Positions 46,964-60,236 of a DNA stretch of 64,000 bases are shown in pieces. This DNA is from Kappaphycus alvarezii. Taxonomy: Eukaryota; Rhodophyta; Florideophyceae; Gigartinales; Solieriaceae. Position 1 is the first letter of the stretch. The number at the start of each line of letters is the position of its first letter. The position numbers were made by a program, and so were the translations under genes. Below the pieces are notes generated by a model. It worked only from the letters and a program-made list of their open reading frames with translations, searched no databases and was not told the DNA's origin. The stretch spans positions 186,001 to 250,000 of the forward strand of contig NADL03000062.1 of the NCBI GenBank assembly GCA_002205965.3, given 5' to 3'.

Positions 46964-49900
46964 ATTTCGCAGTTTGTGTCTGAATGGCCACAGCAATGCG
47001 GTTCGGGAGTATCGGGTAGCGCATCTTGGATTTTTGCACTACTTGAGCGCTCTCGATGGGGAGTTTGGCGCAAGGGTAGACGGCGGCTTGAATCAACTTG
47101 GACGATGATCGAATCAAACGGTGCCATGCAATAATACTTTACTCGATGGATTCATGATGAAAAGGTTGAATAACGGTGGACTGCTATTCGAGTCGCAGTC
47201 TGACATCGGACAACCGTATGGCGATCATTAATTGGTGGCAATTTCTCAACCGTGACGCGGTGGGTTGCAGAGAAATGTGGAGCAATGCTGTTTATCCAAA
47301 GATGCTAATTATCAGATAAATATAAGATTATATGTATCAGCAGCGTCTGGTGAAGGTCCACCAACGAATAATTGCGTGGCAATTGGACAACCACAATAGG
47401 ATGCAACACAAAAATCTTAGCTGCCCTTTGAAAAGCTTATTTTGAAAGCCCACATCTTCGACATTCTCAAAGCCACCCCCAACTTTGCTTGCCATCGATG
47501 ATGTGAAACTTCCGTTTCACCCTCTTAACAATCCCGTCGCACTCCCAAACCGCATTTTACACAGAAATATCTACGCCCTAGACCTCGATAAAGATCCCAG
47601 GCAGTCCTAGTAGAGGTTATCGGAAACCTGCTCGGTATTTCAATACCCAAAGAATCAAAGTAATCTTTTACTCGTTTGTTTTCCGATCAACTGCGGCGAG
47701 CCACGGATTACTTCAAAGAATGATGAGATGGTGCAAAAAGAAACCCTTATTTAAACCACGGTGGAGAATTTAAGACCCCTTTGGACAGTTTCACATGAAA
47801 AAATGTTATAGCAAATTTTGGCGCCCAGATTGAGGTAGCTTTATGTCTGATTTTTCTTTGTGTAAGCATTCTTCTTGCATGTTGAAAAGGACAAAATTGT
47901 ACCTCGGAGATGGGATTAGAGATAAATGCAATATTCTATTAAGTCTGGAAATATTCCATTGCCTGTATTATTCCATACATTAAACCTCCATTTGGGTTAC
48001 ATTGAAACAGCCTGCGTACAAATGAGCTCTTGAAACGCTTTAAAGCTCCAGGCAACACGTGGGAGATTTTTAATTTTTAAAACAGAGCTTCCTATTGCTG
48101 CCCCCTGAAGTCCCGTAAAGTGAACAACTCATTAGAGTTTATATATGAAACAGTATATAAATATCGCCGCGTTGGGTTGGTTTACTGTGAGTAATGGAAA
48201 GGTTGGGCTGCAGCTTGGTATCTTTCCGCGATAAGATCGAATATACAGTATCTTCCAAGAGTAAAATACAACGTTTCACTCATAGGAGGACAAACCTCTT
48301 TCTCATACGCATATTTGCTTTCCTGTAGCGACTGAAAAATTGGGAGCGTAAATATTTGTTAAAAACGTAACTCTTGAAACGTAAGTCTACAGTAAATAGA
48401 GATAAAGCCGCTTGAACTCTGCACAGCTCCGGCAGAAGTATCCACCCGTAGACACCGTGCTGAAATTGTTAGTAAAATGTGGCAAATTGACATAAAACTG
48501 TAGGAAGCCGGATTATGTAATGTGGTTGGTTCTCTGGCCACCTTCAAAATTACCGAAAAATTGTTTTAATCAAGGTTCACTGCAGTTGAGAATATACGTT
48601 AGGACATAAAATAACGGAAGTATATTTTTCAACTAAAAACTTGGTCCTATATTTTATGTTATATGAGTAGAATGGTCCGACTCTCCTATCTCAACATCGG
48701 CGAGTTATTAGGGTCTATCCATATTTCCAAAATAGAAATATAATCGAAAATTCATTATCATGTGTGCTTAGTTTGGTTGTACAGGGTTTTGCCCCAGCAA
48801 ACATACCCAAAGAGAAGCTCCAACAGTTACACAGCGCTTAGACGCTCGGAAACTGCTCATGGTGCTAAATAGAAGGTTAAAAAATCGGGCAGAAAAAATG
48901 ATCATATCTGGACAAATATCACTTACAGACCCTCTCGGCTCGTGATACATTTAATAATGCTAGTCTCTGTAAGATGCGCTTAAAATTATATTTCTCTCGA
49001 AGGAATACATGGTAATCTGACGATCCATCTCCCACGCAAAAGATTCTTTAGACATGTTTCTCTAGGAGGAAGGCACACTTCATCCATCTGATATTTTTAT
49101 GCTTCTCCTCCTTCGTCTATCCCAAAAACGTTTCCGGTAAATCTGCTGAATCTTTATTTACAAGCACATCTTATGTTGTTATTTCGCCACAGAGAGCGCA
49201 TCTATCTCTACATATGAATATGCGACTCGTAGCAAAAGGTCCCCTTTGGTCCCTGGGGGGATTAAATGTGGACATTTGATTCGCTATGACGTTAAATTTT
49301 ATGTTTATCACCGTAAACTAAAACTAGTGTTATATTAAGTCTGTTTTCCTCTAAAATGAAGCCACAACGTTAAAAAAAGAAGTGAAACACCCGATAAGTT
49401 TCTTATAGGGATCCAGTTCCTTCTAATTATTGCAAATGTGCCCCCTAGTTATTAAATTTCGGTCCTGGTTACCTATCGTTTCATACAAAGTCAATTAGAT
49501 GTCGTGTATGGCATTCTTAATGGACTTTGTGCAAAATGTAAACAAATGGAAGCATGTTTCAGCCTTCGTTTCCACGAAAAATCTTATAATAATTGTCAAC
49601 TTTCGAATGCACCACTTATTTAAAAATTAAATACAGGATAAGTAAAATGAAAAAATACTTTTGGACAGGAAAGTGTATTTCACCACTACATGCCATAAAT
49701 TTTGCTTCCGCTTTTTGTCAATCGAGCTCTGCAGTTTCGATATTCTTCGTCTACTTGGATGATCTTTGAATAACAGGCTATAAATTAAAAGTATTTCTCT
49801 GGTCAAGACAAGTAATATCGTGACGCAGGATCATGATCTTCTAAAATAATTTGTTGAAATCCAAAAAGTGGCTCCGTTTTAATTTCCATTCATTAAAATT

Positions 49901-52900
49901 ATTTTTCGACATCTGAAAATGCTGATGAGAAAACTTTTGATAGTCTCATGTTCGGAGCAGTTGGAAAAAGGAAAATATATGAATAAGATATTTTCGTTCT
50001 CTTTCATTTTGAGATTAGGTGCTTCATGTGTGAAATAATTTTGATACTATAAATTTCTTGTATTGCAGTCAAATGTTTTCCAGAACTGCATGATTCCAGT
50101 AATGAATCGTTGAACAGCATTAAATAAATTCTTTCCTTGCATCAGGGGCACCAAATATATCGCAATCGCACGCAAGTAGTTGGAACCTCCCACAATCTTG
50201 ACGAAAAAGAAGACCAATAGGGCTTAATCTGGATCAAAATGAAAATCAACCGAAGAACTCTTGCTTATGCTTCAAATTTGTTAATTCTCAATGTTTTCAA
50301 ATAATTAAAAATATCAGCAGTTTATGCAGATAAATAAAATAAAATTCTGACGTTTAAATTTATAGAAGAAGAGGTATGGATGTCACCCTATCCCTATCAG
50401 ATATTGTGCAAATAATACCACCCTATCTTCACTTCTATAGAAACCCCAAAATCCAAAACTTTCGCGCACAAGCAATCCAGACATTAAATGTACCAATCAC
50501 ATAATATTTTTTCCTCACTTTTTTCAAAAAACACAATGGAACCTGAAAAAATTATCATATTCCATTGCGGAACTGAAGATCAAATATCTGATATCGCTAC
50601 AAAGTCGCTGCTCTTTGAAAATTTCAACATATTCTGATGCGAACTAGGCGATATTCTTTCCGATAAATCGCCTGTTTTTGTACATAGTATGTACATTTAA
50701 ATTTTTATATAATATATTTACTGGCGTGCTAGAATCAGAAGCTACATTTTGTATACTTACAGTGCATATCGCTCTCAGATTAATAACTAACTTGCTCGCC
50801 GTACTAAGACTTGGCAAGCAACTTACTATAGAATTATACTATTACTGGCAGTGCTCATCTAGTTTTTGAGATCGATAATTCTTAACATAAGGCTATAAGT
50901 TCAACCTGGTCTCATATCTTGTGCAAAAATATACAGACTGGACCATTTCTTGGTAGACCATTTCTTACAATAATATTTTACTGGAACTGACACGGTATCT
51001 TCGAGCTAGTAAAACTTCGACACCACGATCTTCTTTTCACATCCTCGTCTCGGCCCTTCTCTCATTCCAAACTCTCTCCTTTCTTATTCTCATAATGTTA
51101 TCTCATACTATTGTCTCTTTTCTTCCAGTCAATCTTGCTTAAATTTTCATTTTGTGCAACACGTGGCCATAAATGATTAATACTCTCAACTAATTCTCTT
51201 TCGAGATATATTATGTTTCAATTCATCTTCTTTACCAGTAAACCGAAAACATTGTCTGTCAAAAGGAAACTATCAGTACCATGTTATTTAATGTTTTACA
51301 AAAACATTTTAGGGTCCTGATTTGTTTCAAATAAAACATTCGAAATTTTTCGTTTCCTAGCGCAAGAAGAAAGTAATTTCTGATCGCTCTCTGTTTTTAC
51401 TAAAAACATTGACATTTTAGCCCCTAAATATATTTATTTTAGATTTATTTCGGCTATATAGTCATTAACGGCTCCGTTTTTCAGAATAACTAAAGGCTGA
51501 ATTTTTTGAAAGGATTTTGGGATGATGCTTCTAGCATTTTCTCTTTTTCTGAGCATATTCGGAAATGAAAGGATATCAGAATATTTGTGTCGTAGAATGT
51601 TTGATTTTTGTAGATCTAAAATAGAGATTAATCATACCTGGGGCCATATAACAGTGCTTTTATTATAAATTATTTCCCTTAGTAGAGTTTTCATGAGCCA
51701 CTTGGGTATGAGATTTGAGGAAGGAATGGAGGAGAGTCGCTGAATTAGGAACAGGAAAGTGAATATATGATCGTACTGATATACTTGACGAAACTGAGCA
51801 AAGCTTATTCCATATGTGATCTGAAGCACTTTCGGTAAAACATTTGTCAGCCAAAAATATATAGGTGCTATTGAATTAGTTAATAAGTAATAAATAACCC
51901 ATGGAGAGCTTAAACATTCTTGAAGTCGATATTTTCACGTTCTAATGTTCCAAAAATACTTTATGGAGAACATTTATCCTAAAAAGTTTCCCTAATTTTG
52001 CTTATACTCTCAATTTATATTTAAGCAAAAAGCAGATTAGATAAACAAAAAATGGATTTGGTAGTATCAATTAACATTTCTCTTTAAAATTACATTTTTT
52101 AAAGTCCAAAATGGACTGTTGCAATTCGATAGTCTGCAATATCTATTGATCCGAATTGTGTTTCATAAAAGTTTTGCAAGTTTAAGCTATAATTATTTTT
52201 ACGCTTGGAGAATTGTGGCCCTTTTTATGGTCATTTGTACGGACATACGTTCAAACTTTGATGGAAAGGTAAACGTTTTCATTTGATTTGTTTCTTTTTC
52301 ATTTTCCCTTTTTGGTATTTTCTTTTGATTTTCTCTTCGAATCATGGCCCAGTACTAACTTTCGATTTCCAACTTCAATTTCATCCAAGCAAGATGAACT
52401 ACCCAAATTTGATTAACTAAATATAATTTACCACAATGATAATTTGAATCTCTGGGGCCCTGTAGTGTTGTAATTTGAATGGGTGTCGAACCGGCGTTTC
52501 CAGCCCTAACAGTACAGCTTTTGTTTCATCTTTGTTGAAAATTCCTGTTCTTTTTTCTCTGCACGATAAATTATTGAAGTTGGTGCCAAATCCGCTGCAG
52601 GTAACATTTCTCATCCTACAGGTAAAAGTATAGAGCTAGCCTTAATAATCTTTGCTTGATAAGCCATTCGACGGTCTTCCTTACGACATATGCTTAACGG
52701 AGCTCTCTAAATAGGTATGTAAGCACAATTGGCAATAGAAAGCCCCGCGATCGATTATTGCAAGGATAAGATCTGAACCCTATCCCTACTTGAGTCTGAA
52801 TCTTCACTTATTGTTCCTGAAACTGAACCTGAATTTTAAGATTTGTTGATATCTGTCTTTTGATTGGCGACATATGGCGAGTCTGGTCCAGAACGCCAAT

Positions 52901-53560
52901 TTTTGTATGTCACATGGGTGGTCCTGATTGGTCGGCAGAATCGTGGCGTATATCAAGGCTAGAATGACCGCAGTATTTTGGGTTCTTTCTGGCGGAGTGG
53001 GGCGATGATTCCAGATGTATAAAGTTTACATAAGGATGATAAGGATTCTGATATATTTTTACAGTTTCAATCGGAGTATGTTGTCTATGTAGCACCACAT
53101 GACCTTTTTTGCCCTTTCGGCCACTGCATAGCGTTTTAAAAAAGTCAATTAAACATATTCTCAGTATTTACCTGCTAACGCGTAGCTTGAAATAACGCTG
53201 AAATGGGACAAACGTTGCATGCTCATTATTGATTGGAGAATAAATTAATTTTTAAATTAACCGAAAATATTTATACTGGGATTATTTCGAAGATTAAATA
53301 AAAATAGATTGTTGGCCTTAACGGGCCTTTATGTCATGTTAATCATATGGAAAATTTGGTTACTAATTATATAGATAGTAGATACTTTATTATCGCCCTT
53401 GCAGATATATTATCTACTAACTACCATCTCGCGTTGATGGTCCTTGGACCGAAAATATAAGAAATAAACAGTTCGAGATTCGTAGTGTGTCAATAAGCTG
53501 TTTGCAAACTCTGATAATGTTTAACTGACAGCAGTGAAGGAAATATTCAATGAAAAATAC
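46964..53560. other. Intergenic, mostly AT-rich gene desert
   Basis: Mixed composition to about 47.8 kb, then strongly AT-rich. Apart from the solo terminal repeat at 48234-48272 nothing was recognised. Confidence 0.55.
48234..48272 (-). repeat. GGGTGTTTTA-family terminal repeat, solo right-type
   Basis: The reverse complement reads GTATTTTACTCTTGGAAGAT followed by ACTGTATATTCGATC, closest to the right end of element B (22127-22165). No partner terminus lies within several kilobases. Confidence 0.6.
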
Positions 53561-53565
53561 ATTTT

Positions 53566-53610
53566 AAAGTAGTAGTAAGGTACATATATATGTAACCTTA
53601 CTACTACTTT
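53566..53610. repeat. Near-perfect 45-bp palindrome
   Basis: AAAGTAGTAGTAAGG at 53566-53580 and CCTTACTACTACTTT at 53596-53610 are perfect inverted copies separated by TACATATATATGTAA, itself nearly self-complementary. Confidence 0.9.
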
Positions 53611-54132
53611 TGTAGCTATTCTGTAGGACTTTTGTCAGACTAAAGTTAAAATATAAATTGATGTCCTAATTTGAGATTCCGAAAAAATTAATCAACCTTG
53701 CCGCGCGAGAACTGAAGCATACTATTTTTTTTCAAAATTTTGGAGGTTCAATCAATATTCTTCTACGTGCCCGATACTCTGTTCATTCATTTATACATTA
53801 AAAGCATCTCCATTTGTTGATGCAAATCATCAAATGAATAAAATTCCAATTTGACTCTATTTTACAAGCTCTTACCGGCATCTTAAAAGGTAAATATTTG
53901 CAAAATGGCAAAAATACAGGGTCAAATCGGCTCAGTTTTTATAACTTTGCACTCTGCGTGCATCTATTTGTCGCGATATGACTGGGCATCCTTCTCATTT
54001 CCTGCCAAATATTCCAAGTTTTTCACTCCGACCAAAACGCCAGATACATTACAAAAACGATATCCTATCACGATAGTTCCGCCTTCCACTAAGCCCGCCC
54101 ACCTCAACTCTTTGGAGGATTGCTCCAACAGA

Positions 54133-55375
54133 ATGAGCGACTTCCAGCAATCACGCAACTCATCCTTATCTTCCCCATCTATACTTTTCCCAACTATGAC
54201 CCCTGCCCTTGCCCATTCCTCAAGAACCCCTCCTTCATCTGCGCTTGGTCCTCTCTCAACGATCTATCATTCATCTGCTCCACCGATCGCCCCTCAATCG
54301 AGTTCTCCCTTTACCGCTCGTGCATCGTCTGCCCCATCCACAACGGTCGCTCCTTCATCTCTTTCTTCTGTATCTGGCTTACCGGCATCTGCTCCGCCCA
54401 GTACGAGATCTAGAGGGACAAAATACCGCGTGCTGGACGACTGAGCGCTTGAAAAGGCCTGGGTAGGTGTTTCGGAGGACCCTATTGTAGGGTCTGACCA
54501 GAAGTCTTCAATGTTCTTCAAGCGGGTTGCAGAGCTGTTTGATCATTTAAGCCTCCATTTACAAAAGAATGGTCCATCGATTCCATCAAAGCTTATATAA
54601 AACTCTTAAATAAGGAGTGTGTCAAGTATGCTGGCTGTGTTGATAGAGTTAGTAGTACAAAGCCGACTGGTTTTTCCCAATCAGACATATACAGAATGTC
54701 AACTGCTTTGTACAACAGTCTCACAATTTCTACGGCTAGTGAGAACTGCAGGCGGACCTTCAGTTTTTCGATGCATGGAAAATTCTGCGAGAGCCCTCCA
54801 CGTTCATGACTGTATGTAACGGTTCTACAAATGCATTATTGTCACCGCATTTCATTCTACAAGATGCAGAATTAACAGATTCTGTTTCAACACTAACGTC
54901 ACAGGACGGTGCTGTCTTCATTCCAGGAGACTCAACTGCAGTTGGCCATGGCGAAGGCGAAATACAGACGTCCAGCATACTACAAGAAGTCTTGTGGGGA
55001 GACATAAAGGCAAAAAAATTGGGAAGAAAAACAATGGGAACACCAAAGAAGATAAAACTAGCCAAAGCTGCAGTGGAGCAACAGAAAGCACGAAAGGAAG
55101 CTCGAGAGCGGCATAACAACAACATGGTATTTTGGAATGTCCCTGCAGAATGCGATCAGTCAGAGATGGTAGAGATCTTTAACCTGCTACGTGCTGAGGC
55201 TCTGCGTGAGGCTCGTGCAGGCGTTGGTGCTGCATTCGCCGGGATATATCAGCTGCACCATAGCAGGTTCCATCTTCATCTGGAAATGGTGTATCGAGTG
55301 CTAATGATAAATCTGCTCAGACTGGCGAGCAGAAATTTTCATAAGGGCATTTTACTAGCAAAACGCGGCTCATGA
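54133..55375 (+). pseudogene. Myb/SANT-like accessory protein of a PIF/Harbinger element
   Basis: PIF/Harbinger transposons encode a transposase and a Myb/SANT-type protein that helps it bind DNA and enter the nucleus. Here a Ser/Pro/Ala-rich N-terminus (from MSDFQQSRNSS) leads to RGTKYRVLDD, then ALEKAWVGVSEDPIVGSDQK and FFKRVAELFDHL, the tryptophan-patterned first helices of such a domain. The remaining helices (SIDSIKAYIKLLNKECVKYA, FSQSDIYRMSTALYNSL) are at 54570-54770, in a second frame. The C-terminal part (54806-55375, a third frame) is a Lys/Glu-rich helix (KIKLAKAAVEQQKARKEARE), as usual for these proteins. One in-frame stop (54442) and two frame changes make it a pseudogene. It is convergent with the transposase 290 bases away. 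Confidence 0.75.
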
Positions 55376-55660
55376 ACTACGAAGTATGACTAGTTATACT
55401 GAAACTTGTAACGATATTTAGATGAACTGACGATTAAATTGCGAAAGTTCCCTTCGTCCCTCAAAGGTTTTCCACGACAAGTTTTCTGGTGTTCCAATAC
55501 CCAAAAAGTTTCCGGTAAAATATGAAGCCTCAAAAAGATCTGCAAGAGAACTGGGAGGTACGTTGGTCAATTCATTCGCAGATTGAAGTGAACCCCATAT
55601 TGGGACGGCGTTGTCCCCTAATTTAATATTATCAGCTATATATTGCGCTGTAGAAAGCAG

Positions 55661-56788
55661 TCATTCAGAATCTTCCCGTTCCTCAATGGCAATTTTGTGA
55701 AGTATTACACACCACTTCACAATATCGCCGATAAACTCTTTTGAAAGGAACCCTCCAGGCCGTGAACTAATATACCACTTGTTCTGAAACACACCAAATG
55801 CCCATTCAACATCTTTGCCGTCAGATTTTTGAGCTTTGGACATCAAAAAACCCTTCTCCGACAGGGGAACCAATACATTATGGACGAGAAAATGCTATTT
55901 TGGAGACATACCATCTAACGACCAGTAGGGAATATTACGCCTTTGGCCTGATATTATGTTCTCGATGGGTGGGGGATACACGCCATTAGCAATCACGGTT
56001 AGTAAAGTGAATGCTTCCAACACGTTGATATCATTTCACGACCCAGGCATGCCGAAAAACAAGTATCAGATCTACAGGGTTTCATCAGCAATTACTTCGA
56101 GTGTAATTGTAGGCACGCCTTCCTTACCTTCAAACTGCCCGTGCCACGCAGTGGGGCAGTGCTTCCAAATACATTTACAGCAGTTGAGACTACCGAGCAT
56201 ACCTGTAGACTCGCGGTTCGGTTATTTAGTTAGGAGCCTTGTGGTGCCCAGTCCTGTAGGTGAGCGTAGATACGCATTTGAGAAGTTATCGGTGACAGTT
56301 TTCACAAATTTACGAAGGAATTGATCCGTTTTGGAGGCCATTAGACGAAAGTATTCTTCGACCGCATTCGAGGTGCATCCATACGCTAATACACGCAGGG
56401 CTGCTGTAGCTTCCTGCAGTACACGCAGTACACGAAGTCCCAGTTTCCCAGTGCAGTGTCGTCTCTGATTATGGGAAGTTTTGGTCTCAAGAACTGAAAA
56501 AAAGCGCAGAAATGTGTCATGCGATGTTTGAAAGCGACGTTGAAAGAGCTTTTCGTTATAGACAAGATTCGCGGGAAAGTTGTCGTCATAAAGGCGCTGA
56601 GCGCCTTGCATACGGCAGCGCTCAATATTCGGGACCCATCGGGACCCGAACAGGTCTAGACCCGCCATGTTTTGTATATTCGTCGTCATTGGATTCAAGT
56701 AGTTCGCAATTAAGTTGAACTCATCATCAGAAGCGAATTCGTGATATACTTGCATCCGCATCAGATCAGACATCTTCGTTGTTGACAA
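55661..56788 (-). pseudogene. PIF/Harbinger transposase, nearly full length, five stops
   Basis: A single minus-strand frame from MSTTKMSDLM (56788) covers the whole protein, about 375 codons. It shows RWVPNIERCRMQGAQRLYDD, VYNEKLFQRRFQTSHDTFLR, TAALRVLAYGCTSNAVEEYF (helical N-terminal half), GMLGSLNCCKCIWKHCPTAW (first catalytic block; the usual Asp of GSID is Asn), LFFGMPGS and NDINVLEAF (second Asp present) and KDVEWAFGVFQNKW (Glu block present). Stops lie at 56222, 56072, 56066, 56036 and 55895 (plus-strand coordinates of the first base). No frameshift is needed. It matches the Harbinger lineage common in oomycetes and red algae. TIRs and 3-bp TWA target duplications were not found. Confidence 0.93.
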
Positions 56789-59564
56789 AAAGGGAGAAGA
56801 TTTAGGTTAGCCTCACTTGAGTTGGGAAGTCAAGTACAATGTTTTCATTGTAGGAGGATGTAGCTCGGACTTATAGAAGAGATTGACCGGTGGGGACAGA
56901 AGGCTGAGGCAAAGAGTTAAAACAACTACATTTTACATCAACCAATAAGAGAATAGAACATTTCATAAATATTTGATCATTTGACCCAACGGGTGGGTAT
57001 GTTCTAAGTATTCTACCGGGAAACTCATTGGACTCGCAAATATCAGACGTATACATCCGTTTACTCCATGAATCTCTCTTGGGTACTCTCAGAACACGAT
57101 TTCTGACCAAAGGTTATTCCCAATCTTCTACTCTCAATCTGCTGCTGACAAGTCTGTTTACATTGCTCTGCATATCCGGAATCCACCCGGTGAGGGTAAT
57201 AATCCACGTGGCATGTAATCCAGGGATATTCTCGTCACCCAAATAGCCCGTGAGTCACGTGACGAACGTGTTGAAAAATCATTGAAAAAATAACTGCTCA
57301 AAACTCGTCATCAGATTCTACTTTTTGAAATCAACCTGATGAATCCGACATCAAATCAAAGTGAGCTACATATGAATGGCAAGAATTGAAGCATGGCCTA
57401 GTCCTTCTTATGTCAATTTTATCGGATGGATGATCAACGCAAGTTCAGTAGTATACGGAAGTATACAGTAGGCTAGATCGAAAATGAAAGGAAACTATGT
57501 TTTTGTTTTCCTAATCAACTTTTGAATCTTCCTAGATCACAATGTTGTCCCTTTATATTTTAGAGGTTACATTGGGCCATTTAATATATCCAGGTCATTC
57601 ATTATCCGCCTCGAAAGATAAGTGCATTCCTCCTCCGAGGTATTTACCCGTAGGTGTGTGACATTCTTTGGCAAGCAATGAAATGTAGGGGTAAAATGGA
57701 TTGCGTCAAGTAGAAACATAGGAAAACGGAGAGTAAATATTTCTTGATATTGATTAGAATATCCCGGTCTTTTTTGAATCAGTTCTTGGCTATGCCCTGT
57801 TGAACGATTTCTCTCATTCTTAGGCAGGTCGTTAACATCTCTTGCGCGTCATTTACTGCAAAAAAAGTTGCGGAGAGAAGGAAGTACCACTTCTAGGGAA
57901 ACTTAATGATTCAATTGGATGGTCTAAAGAAAGACAAGAGCATTATGAAAGCTAGATTTTACCGGAGAATAGAACGTTTTTTCAAATTTCAGAACATGTG
58001 CTAACTTTCGTAGGAGTATTTTCGCTTAAAATAATGTACTGTGACAAGCTCCGAGATTTTTGTATCGCGAAAGTGTAGCCCTAAGAGATTATGTTGAGCA
58101 TTTTATGGTATTATTATGGTAAACTCCGGATAGTCTCGGACTTGGGATCTACATTGACAAAAGTTCCCCGAGTGATTATTCAGAGAGAGATTATTTTTTG
58201 TTTCAACATGTGAGTGAGAACAAAATCTGTTCTGTAACAACAAAAAATCATTTAAAAGAGAGATTTCAGAACTTCTGAGTAAATGAACATGTTCTTATGT
58301 TTTTGCTTTATAAGTGATGATCAGCCTTAAAATGAAACAAAAGAGAGAAAAACCAATTAGCTAATAAAACCTTTCCTTCTTGCTAAAAGCAATGAGTTAT
58401 TAGAAAACGAACGATTCGTCACTACGAGGGCAGGGGAGACCTACGCAAAGGTCAATCAAGTCTTAACACAGCCTCATGTCGCAGCGGCAGCGGTGTACAA
58501 TGCGGCGTGCCTGTCGGCTGGCCTCCAGCCAGTTTTATAGCGTTTTGACGGCTTCCCGCAAATCGTTTATGTTTTAAGCCATTACCCATATCACTTGATC
58601 CCTCAGGGAACAGCTTATCATATTTCTCATGGATTCAATACACCCCAAATTTCCCCCTTACAAAATGTGCGCAATAGTCCTTTCCTAGTTTTTTTGTCGT
58701 TGTGCCTGAAATATATCGATTTAAATTGGTTTCTAACGTATTATATATTTTTTTCTGTAAATAGGTGACATGTTTCGTAACATTTCATAGTTAAAATATG
58801 CATTTATGTCCTACAATAAATTTCAAATCGAACAATATGAATACATTACATACCTATAATAGCTCAGTACTGCGGTTGCAACACGTGTTATACTGAATCA
58901 CAGCGACCATTCTGAGATGCGTCTGGGAACGACAATCAAGGTATATGTTTTTGCTATGTGTTTTGCACAGAACAGCTTACTTAATTGAACATGAAAATTG
59001 ATAACAGGATATGCTTGACCAAGGAAATCAGTGATTGAAACCAAGATGTACTAACTAAATAAGGGGAACCCAGAACCCCTCAGCAGTACTAGATAGAAAA
59101 AAAGCTGCATTTGAAGTTCTTTAAATGTGTTGAACCATAAAATACAGACTAGGGAGCAGAAGACTGCGCAGGTAAATTGCAAATGATAAGTGTTACAGGA
59201 GCACTAATGTCGGAATTTGATAGTTCACTGGAAGGCATCAAAAGAACTAATAGCTGCCCAATATTCCAAGAATTTATGGAAAGTTATACTTTCCTTATAT
59301 TCAACATGTTGTTGTCTTTTTTTATAAAAAATTGCAAATGAGGAGCACTGCTTTTTTCAAAAAGAGAACTATTTGACCCAAGCAAACACAATACCGTATC
59401 GTAAAGGCTGTAACATAAGTTCATTAAACTGTAATTAGGGTAGTTCCTGAAAATACTGTAGGCAGGGTACATTCTACTCTTTATAAGTAAGAGTACAGTG
59501 TGAGGTTGAGGCAGATAATGAATACTAGGGGTCTTTTATGATTATTTGAGCGATATAGGTGCAA
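56789..59564. other. AT-rich, no recognised gene
   Basis: The 3' end of the Harbinger element should lie in the first 400 bases. A slightly GC-richer patch at 58430-58560 has no coding signature. Confidence 0.5.
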
Positions 59565-60135
59565 TATTTGAAAATTGAGAAATATATAAGTATTAGAAAA
59601 CTATTTAGTGTTTTTTCCATACCTAATGCAGTGATGAAAATTAGGGAACAATATTTTACCAGAGGCTCAAACTTATTTTTATTGTGAATCATCGGAAAAT
59701 AATTTTATATATATTTTACTGGCCCATTTTTATACTGTACTACACATGAACCATTTTTCGTGTCTGTCAATTGGTTTTTAAATTATACAGATAAAAATAT
59801 TGTAATTATATTTCCAGAAAATTATTATTTGGACTAATATTTGCCTGTAGAATTATTCTTTGATTATTACTGAGCAAAAAATTGGCCTACAGAACTTATT
59901 ATACTGCTGAAATCATCATTTTTGTATCATTTCTACTCTGATCTACAGTATGAATAGTCTTAAGCTGTTAAAAAATCTTAAAAGGGCTCAGCAGCAAACA
60001 ATTTCCGCAGGTCACCTATCAATGAATACTGATTTTCACTTTTTATTATTCTCATTCCTATTCAGGTAGTTTGTTTTTTTCACTTATTTGGAATTATCTA
60101 TTTTGGATATATAATTTTCCATCCATTCTTACACA
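59565..60135 (+). repeat. Diverged AT-rich duplication, copy 1
   Basis: Co-linear with 62240-62840. Anchors include GCAATATTTTA/ACAATATTTTA, ATCATCGGAAAATAATTTTA, TGATCTACAGTATGAATA and TCCTATTCAGGTA in the same order. Confidence 0.75.
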
Positions 60136-60236
60136 ACATCCCTAGCAATCCATGAAGTTTTCTTTGGACACTCATTTGGTCTTTTATAGTCTAAAATGTG
60201 ACCGGATAGACTCTTGATGGAAAAAAAAAGAGATTA

